Assembly (NCBI GenBank): GCA_026193675.1
Contig: JAPHSO010000045.1
Location: 1-7,549, forward strand
Direction: 5' to 3'
Source: Gammaproteobacteria bacterium
GTDB taxonomy: Bacteria; Pseudomonadota; Gammaproteobacteria; Thiohalomonadales; Thiohalomonadaceae
DNA: 7,549 nt
A model generated the notes under the pieces. The model worked only from the letters and a program-made list of their open reading frames with translations, ran no database searches and had not been told where the DNA came from. The stretch's first letter is position 1; the number at the start of each line of letters is the position of its first letter. The translations under genes and the position numbers were made by a program. This document shows, in pieces, positions 1-5,253 of this stretch.

Positions 1-132
1 CTCGAGCTGACCCATCAGGTCAACCATCATGTCGTTATCGTTAGCTAGACGCTTCAGACCGGTTACAAAGCTGGGCCATGGGCCGCTTTCCAGCTGGTCT
101 AGCATCGGCGTTTCGTACTGGGCTTTTGCCAT
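1..132 (-). CDS. dsrA: Dissimilatory sulfite reductase alpha subunit (DsrA), N-terminal fragment
   Basis: This is the first 44 codons of a leftward gene cut by the window edge; the frame stays open to base 1. The peptide begins MAKAQYETPMLDQLESGPWP and continues with a segment ending DLMGQLE. The TPMLD-LE-GPWPSF pattern followed by a (L/M)GQLE helix is the N-terminal signature of DsrA, the siroheme and [4Fe-4S] subunit of cytoplasmic DsrAB. The wording is closest, from memory, to the oxidative (reverse) enzymes of gammaproteobacterial sulfur oxidisers, which release sulfite from DsrC-bound persulfide sulfur. A ribosome binding site (AGGAG on the coding strand, 143-147) lies 10 bases before the ATG, which supports the start. 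The cofactor-binding cysteines lie beyond the window, so activity cannot be judged. A dsrB and further dsr genes are expected to the left but are not visible. Confidence 0.9.
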   Translation of the reverse strand, partial: MAKAQYETPMLDQLESGPWPSFVTGLKRLANDNDMMVDLMGQLE

Positions 133-181
133 TTTAAAATTTCTCCTGAGTTATAAACTACTCAACGATAGGGCATCAGGT

Positions 182-198
182 TCTCAAATTGATTGAGA
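182..198 (-). repeat. Inverted repeat in the predicted dsrA leader
   Basis: The arms TCTCAA (182-187) and TTGAGA (193-198) are perfect complements around a 5-base spacer. On the dsrA transcript this would be a 6-bp stem with a UCAAU loop, about 50 bases before the dsrA start codon. It could be a regulator half-site pair, an RNA hairpin, or chance in AT-rich DNA. No T-run follows it on the minus strand, so it is not an intrinsic terminator. Confidence 0.4.
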
Positions 199-250
199 GG
201 CCCCACGGATTGAAAAGACTTCACCTTGAGCCATTTTCAACATGGCAGGC

Positions 251-279
251 ATTCTAAGTTTTACTTATACAATTATCAA
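251..279 (-). promoter_or_regulatory. Predicted sigma70-type promoter of dsrA
   Basis: On the minus strand TTGATA (279-274) and TAGAAT (256-251) are separated by exactly 17 bases, each differing from consensus at one position or two. A start of transcription near 244 would give dsrA a leader of roughly 110 bases, which contains the inverted repeat at 182-198. This is the best promoter-like pair in the intergenic region by eye; it is not experimentally supported. Confidence 0.6.
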
Positions 280-315
280 ACCTTTCTTATGGGAGGTAAT
301 TTCTTACAAATGTTC

Positions 316-331
316 TATTCCTTAAGGGATA
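316..331. repeat. Near-perfect palindrome upstream of the dsrA promoter
   Basis: TATTCCTT (316-323) is followed directly by AAGGGATA (324-331), its complement except for one T/G position. It sits about 80 bases upstream of the predicted dsrA transcription start, a usual place for an activator site. The right arm AAGGGATA recurs exactly at 443-450, just upstream of the predicted promoter of the divergent genes. This makes it a candidate operator for a shared regulator; I do not recognise which one. Confidence 0.35.
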
Positions 332-466
332 TAAAACTAATTGGCATTTTATGGATCTTCATTTATTTGACTAAAATTCAATGAGTTACGAGACTTACCT
401 GTCGATTGATATTTTGTTCAAGATTTGAGGCCCTACATTCAAAAGGGATAGGTTTGGTATTCACCC

Positions 467-494
467 TTGTGTTTAAGTTAACAATACCTAATAT
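467..494 (+). promoter_or_regulatory. Candidate promoter for the rightward dsr-adjacent block
   Basis: TTGTGT (467-472) and TAATAT (489-494) are 16 bases apart; the -10 is a close match and the -35 moderate. A transcription start near 501 would leave a leader of about 23 bases with AAGG (512-515) 8 bases before the ATG at 524. The inverted repeat GGTATT (456-461) / AATACC (483-488) brackets the spacer and could be an operator. Prediction by eye only. Confidence 0.4.
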
Positions 495-523
495 AGTCAG
501 TAAATTACATTAAGGCGTGGTAA

Positions 524-700
524 ATGTTAAATCTTAGTGAAGTGATGATTCAGAACCCTCAAATTGAGACGTTTGATGAGTTAGCCAAAATTGTAAAAGA
601 GCGTTCCAAAACAGAGATATTCTTTCGCATCGATGTGAAACCTCCTTATATGGATACTCCTGAAAACTGGGAAGATCGCCTCGAAGCGATGTTTACCTGA
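524..700 (+). CDS. Small 58-residue protein of unknown function
   Basis: An ATG at 524, with AAGG 8 bases upstream, opens a 58-codon frame ending in TGA at 698-700. The product begins MLNLSEVMIQNPQIETFDEL and ends EDRLEAMFT. It is soluble and charged, with a likely N-terminal helix (residues 12-30), then a short strand-like segment EIFFRIDV (31-38) and a Pro-rich stretch PPYMDTPENW. It has no signal peptide, membrane segment or cysteine, and I do not recognise a family. Its placement behind a promoter-like pair, the suitable ribosome binding site and the short gap (33 bases) to the next gene argue that it is a real small gene and the first of the block divergent from dsrA. Chance cannot be excluded at this length. 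Confidence 0.6.
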   Translation: MLNLSEVMIQNPQIETFDELAKIVKERSKTEIFFRIDVKPPYMDTPENWEDRLEAMFT

Positions 701-733
701 TCTTTTTAATTAAAATGTGTGCATATATAAGGT

Positions 734-1444
734 ATGAAAAATTATCTAAAACAAGAATCCTTCCTCGGGGAAGCTGAGGATGCCGAAGATGCTGTTCGTT
801 CAAGTGAACTGCTTGAACAGAAGCTGGCCCTATTAGAGAAGGAGATCGCTGAACTCGATGCCTCCCAAGAAGATGTTCGTCTTGGGAAACAGGTGGAGTG
901 TGGCTATATCCTGCTCGATCTCGATCGTATGGACGAGGCATGGAGTCTAGGCCACGAGACATTCAAGAAAGCAGTTTCCACGCAGAGCTGGTTAGAGGCT
1001 GTGGAGTCGTGTGACATTATCTACCAGGCCGAAAAGGATGATGCCGTTAAGGCTTTGGGGCACGGTATCTGGCTAGGTGTAACTTTCCCAGTTGAGCCTG
1101 AACTCAGTATCGCCATGCTACAACACCTTATTGATGAATCACCTGATCGCTCCGATGGCTCTGCAGTTGCTGCGGCTACCGCCAGTTACATCGTAGATCT
1201 ACGCATTGAAGATGATAAGCGCCGTGAAGACCTCAAATTCTTCGTGACCCAGATGATGGGGGAAGTTGCTCGCCGTCATAGCCAGGTTGATGAACAGGAG
1301 GTTTTCGATTTCTGGGTACAAAAGCTAGAGATTGATGATCCCGCTAAATTCCTCCCTCGTTTGGGCCAGGTTGTTGAGACCATTGTCGATAATGACTGGT
1401 GGTATGACCGTGATGAGCTTAGAAAGCTGATACCAGAGGTGTAG
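734..1444 (+). CDS. Acidic helical TPR-like protein of unknown function
   Basis: The 236-residue product is acidic and almost wholly helical by composition. Residues about 20-50 form a heptad-like stretch (ELLEQKLALLEKEIAELD) that could be a short coiled coil. Residues about 58-115 look like degenerate TPR or Sel1-like helix pairs (GYILLDLDRMDEAW, then SWLEAVESCDIIY). The C-terminal third (about 165-236) is again helical, ending near a Trp-rich DNDWWYDRDEL segment. There is no signal peptide or membrane span. The stop is followed after two bases by the ATG of the Cas6-like gene, whose ribosome binding site lies inside this gene, so the two are translationally coupled and probably act together. 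The start is somewhat uncertain: AAGG lies only one base before the ATG, but the frame closes with TAA just upstream and no other good start follows. Family not recognised; a scaffold or partner role is inference. Confidence 0.8.
   Translation: MKNYLKQESFLGEAEDAEDAVRSSELLEQKLALLEKEIAELDASQEDVRLGKQVECGYILLDLDRMDEAWSLGHETFKKAVSTQSWLEAVESCDIIYQAEKDDAVKALGHGIWLGVTFPVEPELSIAMLQHLIDESPDRSDGSAVAAATASYIVDLRIEDDKRREDLKFFVTQMMGEVARRHSQVDEQEVFDFWVQKLEIDDPAKFLPRLGQVVETIVDNDWWYDRDELRKLIPEV
1435..1440 (+). promoter_or_regulatory. Ribosome binding site of the Cas6-like gene inside the preceding gene
   Basis: AGAGGT lies 6 bases before the ATG at 1447, within the last codons of the upstream gene. It fixes the start and implies coupled translation of the two proteins. 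Confidence 0.6.
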
Positions 1445-1446
1445 AG

Positions 1447-2115
1447 ATGCATTGGCAAGAGGATGAAGATCTCGAGAGGCAATTTGTCGTTCCCGACAAT
1501 GTGGTTGATCTCGCCTTCTCTATAGAATGCAAAGCGCTACCGGTTGATCACAGCTATGCACTCGCCTCAGCAATTGAAGAGCATCTGCCCTGGTTTGTGA
1601 CGGAACAGAGCTGCGCTTTGCACCTGATTCATGGCGCTGAGTCGGGAAATGGCTGGGATCGTCCAGAAAATGGCGATGATCTGATCTATCTTTCCCGCAG
1701 AACCAAACTGGTCCTGCGAGTTCCCAAAGAGCGGATTGAGTCGGCACAGGAGTTGACAGGCAAAGAGCTGATTGTTGATGAGCAGATCATTAATGTTGGT
1801 AAGGCCAACACTAAAAAACTGGCAGATAGCACAGCGCTCTACACTCGCTATCTTGATACCAGCCATGATGAAACTGAAGAGGAATTTATCGACAGAGCGG
1901 TTGCTGATCTGCGTGCTATGGGATTAGAATTTAAGAAGATCCTGGCCGGAAAGGCACATACCCATAAAGGTGACGATGATCAGATAACGTTAACCCGTAG
2001 CCTGTTTATTGCGGATCTGGGCAGACTGGACTCAATTCGCCTGCAGGAGCAGGGGATGGGCTCCAGGCAGAATTTAGGTTTTGGTGTATTTATTCCACAC
2101 AAAACCCTTAAATAA
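1447..2115 (+). CDS. Cas6/Cmx6-like RAMP protein, putative RNA endonuclease, not associated with a CRISPR array
   Basis: The 222-residue protein resembles the Cas6/Cmx6 family described from Myxococcus-type I CRISPR systems, whose members cut repeat RNA in the cytoplasm. Near the N-terminus VVDLAFSIECKALPVDHSYA matches the family's first strand and 'LPxDHxYAL' segment; His35 is the likely catalytic residue. Residues about 75-120 (RRTKLVLRVPKERI, then GKELIVDEQIINVGK) fit the middle of the fold. At the C-terminus LQEQGMGSRQNLGFGVFIP holds a complete Gly-rich loop, G203-M-G205 and G211-F-G213, in the GhGx5GhG arrangement typical of Cas6. The length is normal for the family. There is no CRISPR array and no cas1, cas2, cas3, cas5, cas7 or cas8 in the window; instead dsr-related genes flank it. 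I infer a domesticated or dedicated RNA-processing role. Identification is by motif recall, not by a search. Confidence 0.8.
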   Translation: MHWQEDEDLERQFVVPDNVVDLAFSIECKALPVDHSYALASAIEEHLPWFVTEQSCALHLIHGAESGNGWDRPENGDDLIYLSRRTKLVLRVPKERIESAQELTGKELIVDEQIINVGKANTKKLADSTALYTRYLDTSHDETEEEFIDRAVADLRAMGLEFKKILAGKAHTHKGDDDQITLTRSLFIADLGRLDSIRLQEQGMGSRQNLGFGVFIPHKTLK

Positions 2116-2148
2116 CAATTTGTTACATTATTAATCTAGAAACTACAT

Positions 2149-2154
2149 AAGGAG
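2149..2154 (+). promoter_or_regulatory. Strong ribosome binding site of the RspA-type gene
   Basis: AAGGAG stands 6 bases before the ATG at 2161 and is the strongest Shine-Dalgarno sequence in the window, suggesting that the DsrC-like protein is made in larger amounts than its neighbours. The 45-base gap before it is AT-rich; TTGTTA at 2120-2125 could be a -35 element but no good -10 follows. Confidence 0.6.
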
Positions 2155-2160
2155 ACAAAA

Positions 2161-2505
2161 ATGTCTATCGAAGTAAATGGCCAAACACTTGAAACCACAG
2201 ATCACGGCTATCTGGTTAACCACGAAGAGTGGAATGAAGATGTCGCCAACTTCCTTGCTGCTGAAGAGGGTGTAACGCTCGACGAGAAGGCATGGGACAT
2301 TATCAATCACCTTCGTGATGAGTACATCAACAATGGTGGCAACCAACCCAATGAGCGTAACATGATCAAACACTTTAAAGGTGTATGGACTGACCTCGAC
2401 AAGGTTGATAGTAAGTCACTCTACAACTGCTTCCCACGCGGACCTGCCAAGCAGGCTGGTCGTATCGCCGGTCTTCCAGAGACTAAGCGTAAAGGTGGAT
2501 ATTAA
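2161..2505 (+). CDS. rspA: DsrC/TusE superfamily protein lacking both conserved cysteines (RspA type)
   Basis: This 114-residue protein has the full DsrC/TusE fold signature: N-terminal DHGYLVNHEEWNEDVANFLA, then ALD-like WDIINHLRDEY, and the C-terminal FPRGPAKQAGRIAGLP. True DsrC ends in KQAC...GLPKPTGCV-like sequence, with Cys in KQAC and a penultimate Cys that carries persulfide sulfur. Here the first is Gly (KQAG, about residue 99) and the tail is ETKRKGGY, so both redox cysteines are gone; TusE function is also excluded. The only Cys left is in YNCF, not at a conserved position. Such cysteine-free members have been named RspA (regulatory sulfur-related protein) and proposed to act in gene regulation; DsrC-like proteins share a winged-helix-like fold. 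It closes the block next to dsrA and is followed by a strong terminator. The symbol follows that proposal; the regulatory role is inferred. Confidence 0.88.
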   Translation: MSIEVNGQTLETTDHGYLVNHEEWNEDVANFLAAEEGVTLDEKAWDIINHLRDEYINNGGNQPNERNMIKHFKGVWTDLDKVDSKSLYNCFPRGPAKQAGRIAGLPETKRKGGY

Positions 2506-2534
2506 GCCGCTGTTTTTGTTGGTTTAACCGCTTC

Positions 2535-2565
2535 AATTCCCGCCCTAGTGGCGGGAATTTTGTTT
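2535..2565 (+). terminator. Intrinsic terminator after the RspA-type gene
   Basis: AATTCCCGCC (2535-2544) and GGCGGGAATT (2550-2559) form a perfect 10-bp, GC-rich-topped stem with a CTAGT loop, followed by TTTTGTTT. It starts 30 bases behind the stop at 2505 and marks the end of the dsr-adjacent transcription unit. No convincing promoter fits between it and the next ATG at 2593, so the downstream genes may depend on read-through or on a promoter overlapping the hairpin. Confidence 0.85.
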
Positions 2566-2592
2566 AAGAACAGTAGAAAAGGCGCATAAATA

Positions 2593-3183
2593 ATGCGAAT
2601 TAAGAGTAAATGGCACAAAAAAGGGGCAAAAACGACAGAACAGCTTGCCCAGACCGCCGCATATATCATCTGGAAAATTGGTAAAACGACTGTCGATAAG
2701 ATGTACATCGATGGATTTAACTTTAAGAGCAACCAGCAGCTTCTCGGTGTGATCGGCGAGTTTGCTGCATTTATGCTTCAGTCGGCAGGCCAGATCAGCC
2801 ATGAGAGTATGACGCCAGATGAGTTTAGTACCTTCATCAATACCACCGCCAAACAGCTCGCACACACTATGGCTGATAATCTGAGTGATGAGAATAATCC
2901 AAGCTCACCAGAAAAGTTTGCCGCTGATGCCAGAGAGTACATTGATCATCTTAATCAAAGACTTTCTGACTATTCCGAATTTAACTTCAGTGAAGGTGAG
3001 CCCAGCTACCCAGCACTCCGTTTTTTTGGTAGTGCCGTTGAACAGCAGATGGATGGGAGTGACAACAAATGGATTAGCGAGCAGGTGATGGAGGTAGAGT
3101 CACCTGTTGTGATTCGAGAGCTAAAGAAAGGGCTTTCGAATATACTCACTTTTCAAGATGACGAGAGCAGTGAATCGAACTAA
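2593..3183 (+). CDS. Conserved-looking protein of unknown function, first gene of the tmk operon
   Basis: The 196-residue product starts with a basic segment (MRIKSKWHKKGAKTTEQLAQ), followed by mostly helical sequence and an acidic, Ser-rich tail ending DDESSESN. Amphipathic helices are likely at about 15-38, 45-68 and 78-110. There is no signal peptide, clear membrane span, cysteine or recognisable catalytic motif. AAGG lies 10 bases before the ATG. The stop TAA at 3181-3183 abuts the ATG of tmk directly, so the two genes are co-translated. In many Gammaproteobacteria the genes before tmk are pabC and mltG; neither is here, and this protein takes their place. I do not recognise the family and assign no function. 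Confidence 0.8.
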   Translation: MRIKSKWHKKGAKTTEQLAQTAAYIIWKIGKTTVDKMYIDGFNFKSNQQLLGVIGEFAAFMLQSAGQISHESMTPDEFSTFINTTAKQLAHTMADNLSDENNPSSPEKFAADAREYIDHLNQRLSDYSEFNFSEGEPSYPALRFFGSAVEQQMDGSDNKWISEQVMEVESPVVIRELKKGLSNILTFQDDESSESN

Positions 3184-3831
3184 ATGAGACAAACCAATGT
3201 ACAACAGGGAAAGTTTATCACCCTGGAAGGGAGTGAAGGTTGCGGAAAGACAACCAATATGGAGTATATCGAACGGTTGTTAAAGGGTGCAGGCATTGAG
3301 CTGGTCGTCACACGCGAACCTGGAGGTACACCTCTGGGTGAGACGATTCGCGAAATTTTGCTTGATAGTCGTCAAACCTCAATGTCTGAAGATACCGAAC
3401 TGATGTTGATGTTTGCAGCTCGTGCTCAGCATATGCATGAAAAGATTAAGCCAGCACTTGATGCCGGTAAATGGGTTCTTTGTGACCGTTTTGTTGACGC
3501 CACCTACGCCTATCAGGGGGCTGGTAGAGGTATCAGTCTGGAACGAATCAACACACTCGACAACTGGGTGCTCAATGGATCTAAACCAGATCTCACGCTC
3601 TATCTGGATATCAGTGTGGCACAAGGTCTTAAAAGGGCTGAGGCTCGGGCGGAGCTAGATCGTTTCGAGAAAGAGAAGATCGATTTTTTTGAGCAGGTGC
3701 GTAGTGGCTATCTGCAGAGGGTGGAGGCAGATACCGCCCGTTTTCGCGTGATTGATGCTAGTGAGCCACTTGAGCAGGTTCAGAGTTCGATCAAATTACA
3801 AATTGAACAATTTATTAGTAACACCCAATGA
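3184..3831 (+). CDS. tmk: Thymidylate kinase (dTMP kinase)
   Basis: The enzyme phosphorylates dTMP to dTDP with ATP in the cytoplasm, an essential step of dTTP synthesis. At 215 residues the length is typical. Visible motifs are the P-loop GSEGCGKTT (16-24), TREPGGTPLGE (43-53) for dTMP binding, the DRF motif (101-103, DRY/F-type) with YAYQGAGRG (108-116), and the lid RAEARAELDRFEKEKIDFFE (151-170) with basic residues, as in the E. coli type enzyme. The P-loop has Cys20 where Ala is usual, which should be tolerated. No clear Shine-Dalgarno sequence precedes the ATG, which touches the stop codon of the preceding gene; translation is probably coupled. The 3' end overlaps holB by four bases (ATGA). 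Confidence 0.96.
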   Translation: MRQTNVQQGKFITLEGSEGCGKTTNMEYIERLLKGAGIELVVTREPGGTPLGETIREILLDSRQTSMSEDTELMLMFAARAQHMHEKIKPALDAGKWVLCDRFVDATYAYQGAGRGISLERINTLDNWVLNGSKPDLTLYLDISVAQGLKRAEARAELDRFEKEKIDFFEQVRSGYLQRVEADTARFRVIDASEPLEQVQSSIKLQIEQFISNTQ

Positions 3832-4814
3832 CGCTCTATCCGTGGCAGATCGCACAATGGAACAACATTCGATGGGCGGTAGAGCAAAACAGGCTTTCTC
3901 ATGCACTGTTGCTAACCGGTCCAGAGGGAATGGGGAAAAGCCATTTTGCCCAGGCGCTAGTGACCTCGCTCCTTTGCCAAAGTAGGGGCGAGAATCTACA
4001 GGCCTGTGGTGAATGTAAATCATGCCAGCTCTACCGATCGGATAGTCACCCAGACTTTTTTAAAATTGCACCTGAGGAGCCGGGGAAACAGATTGGTGTT
4101 GATGCTGTCCGAGCTCTAGGTAAATTTGTCGCACTAAAACCACAGCAAAGTATCCACAAGTGTATTCTGGTTGAGGATACACACATGATGAACAGCAATG
4201 CTGCCAATGCGTTCCTAAAAACGCTTGAGGAGCCAAACAATAATACACATCTGATTCTGGTCACAAATCAACCAGCCAAACTGCTGGCCACAATTAAAAG
4301 TCGCTGCCAGATGATTCAGTTTGCACCAGATCTTTCAGAGACGAGCCAACAGTGGGTTGAGCAGGAGCTAGTAAGGCTCAATATCGTCAACTGTGATGCT
4401 GAACAGCTACTTAGAATGTCCAGTGGAGCGCCACTTCAAGCGATAAAATATGCTCAGGATGGGACCCAACTGCAGATAGATGCCCTATCAAGATCGTTAT
4501 CTGAGCTCTCTCAGAATCAAACATCAGCGGGTCACGCTGCGGAAAAATGGCTAAAAATTTCAACCGAAAGCGATTTTTTCGTATTAGACTGGTACTATCG
4601 AATTATTCATAGTCAGTTGCTGACAGTGACCTCAGGAAGGGAAAATATTTCGTTTACCGTTTCTGATGAGATGAGCCAAATAATGAGTAAGATCCCCATA
4701 AAAGGGCTCTTTCACTTTCTGGATGAGATAGAAAAATCCAAAAGAGCATGGTTCACTCAGGTCAACCAGCGGTTGCTATTGGAAGGACTATTTTTACGCT
4801 GGCAAAATCTTTAG
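3828..4814 (+). CDS. holB: DNA polymerase III delta' subunit (clamp loader)
   Basis: Delta' is the rigid stator of the clamp loader that places the beta sliding clamp on primed DNA. The 328-residue protein has the expected layout: a Walker A-like GPEGMGKS (31-38), a zinc module formed by Cys50, Cys60, Cys63 and Cys66, a degenerate Walker B region (CILVEDTHMM, 112-121), the characteristic NAFLKTLEEP (127-136), and the Ser-Arg-Cys motif at 158-160 that supplies the arginine finger to the neighbouring ATPase subunit. The C-terminal half (about 210-328) is the helical collar domain and is more divergent. The ATG overlaps the tmk stop by four bases and has no good Shine-Dalgarno sequence, as is usual for coupled genes. 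pilZ follows after 14 bases. Confidence 0.95.
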   Translation: MTLYPWQIAQWNNIRWAVEQNRLSHALLLTGPEGMGKSHFAQALVTSLLCQSRGENLQACGECKSCQLYRSDSHPDFFKIAPEEPGKQIGVDAVRALGKFVALKPQQSIHKCILVEDTHMMNSNAANAFLKTLEEPNNNTHLILVTNQPAKLLATIKSRCQMIQFAPDLSETSQQWVEQELVRLNIVNCDAEQLLRMSSGAPLQAIKYAQDGTQLQIDALSRSLSELSQNQTSAGHAAEKWLKISTESDFFVLDWYYRIIHSQLLTVTSGRENISFTVSDEMSQIMSKIPIKGLFHFLDEIEKSKRAWFTQVNQRLLLEGLFLRWQNL

Positions 4815-4828
4815 AGGTTTAACAACAT

Positions 4829-5176
4829 ATGCAACAAGGAATGAAGGGCGGAATGCTCTCCGTCACCATTAAAGATAAAGGCTCTCTCTATGCCGCCTAT
4901 ATGCCATTTGTGAAAAATGGCGGACTGTTCGTTCCCACTAATGGTAAATATAAGGTTGGCGATGAGGTTTTTATGCTCTTTTCACTGATGGATGAGAAGG
5001 AGAAACTCCCTATTGCCGGAAAGGTGATCTGGGTAACGCCAGAGGGAGCCCAGGGGGGGCGTTCTCCAGGTATCGGTGTGCAGTTTAGTGCGGAAGTCGG
5101 TAAGGATATTCGAGGCAAGATTGAGACCTATCTTGCTGGCGCACTTAAGTCAGATCGTCAAACTCATACCATGTAA
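4829..5176 (+). CDS. pilZ: Type IV pilus assembly protein PilZ
   Basis: The 115-residue protein is the PilZ of type IV pilus biogenesis, a cytoplasmic single-domain protein. It matches Pseudomonas PilZ through SVTIKDKGSLYAAYMPFVKN, GGLFVPTN, GDEVFML, VIWVTPEGAQGGR and IGVQF, and the C-terminus YLAGALKSDRQTHTM is nearly that of Pseudomonas. As in that subgroup, the RxxxR and (D/N)xSxxG residues that bind cyclic di-GMP in other PilZ domains are missing (the second is replaced by FVKNGG), so it should not bind the nucleotide; it acts by protein contact with the pilus assembly machinery. GAGG (4814-4817) lies 11 bases before the ATG and overlaps the holB stop. An internal ATG four codons on (MKGGML) is a less likely start. 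No pil genes are nearby, as is normal for this locus. Confidence 0.94.
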   Translation: MQQGMKGGMLSVTIKDKGSLYAAYMPFVKNGGLFVPTNGKYKVGDEVFMLFSLMDEKEKLPIAGKVIWVTPEGAQGGRSPGIGVQFSAEVGKDIRGKIETYLAGALKSDRQTHTM

Positions 5177-5208
5177 GATCTTTTCAGTTAAGTTAATCAA
5201 ATCAATTC

Positions 5209-5228
5209 AGCCCCTTTTCGGGGCTTGT
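5209..5228 (+). terminator. Possible weak terminator or attenuator after pilZ
   Basis: AGCCCC (5209-5214) and GGGGCT (5220-5225) form a perfect 6-bp stem with a TTTTC loop. Only TTGT follows, so termination is likely partial; on the other strand the hairpin is followed by a mixed AT run. It may separate tmk-holB-pilZ from tatD or merely reduce read-through. Confidence 0.5.
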
Positions 5229-5253
5229 CCAAAATTTTAGTCACCTTATATCA

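Noticed and set aside
393..420. FNR-like site TTGAT...TTCAA in the dsrA divergent region
   Set aside because: The half-sites TTGA and TCAA are eight bases apart instead of the six of an FNR/Crp-family box, and the second half does not match ATCAA.
693..962. Minus-strand open frame opposite the start of the 236-residue protein
   Set aside because: It has no ribosome binding site or family resemblance and is best explained as the complement of the real gene; the same holds for the other antisense frames at 1276-1866, 2143-2373, 2502-2865, 3379-3624, 3796-4264, 4897-5118 and 5251-5646.
2161..2505. Genuine dsrC or tusE
   Set aside because: DsrC needs two C-terminal cysteines and TusE needs the last one; this protein has neither.
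2885..3088. Plus-strand frame inside the 196-residue gene
   Set aside because: It lies wholly within another frame, with no ribosome binding site. The same goes for the plus-strand frames inside tmk (3413-3658), across the tmk/holB junction (3752-3985), and opposite the CNB-rhodanese gene (6356-6729).
5225..5252. Promoter for tatD (TTGTCC and TATATC)
   Set aside because: Both hexamers are poor, and the predicted transcription start would fall after the ATG at 5254.
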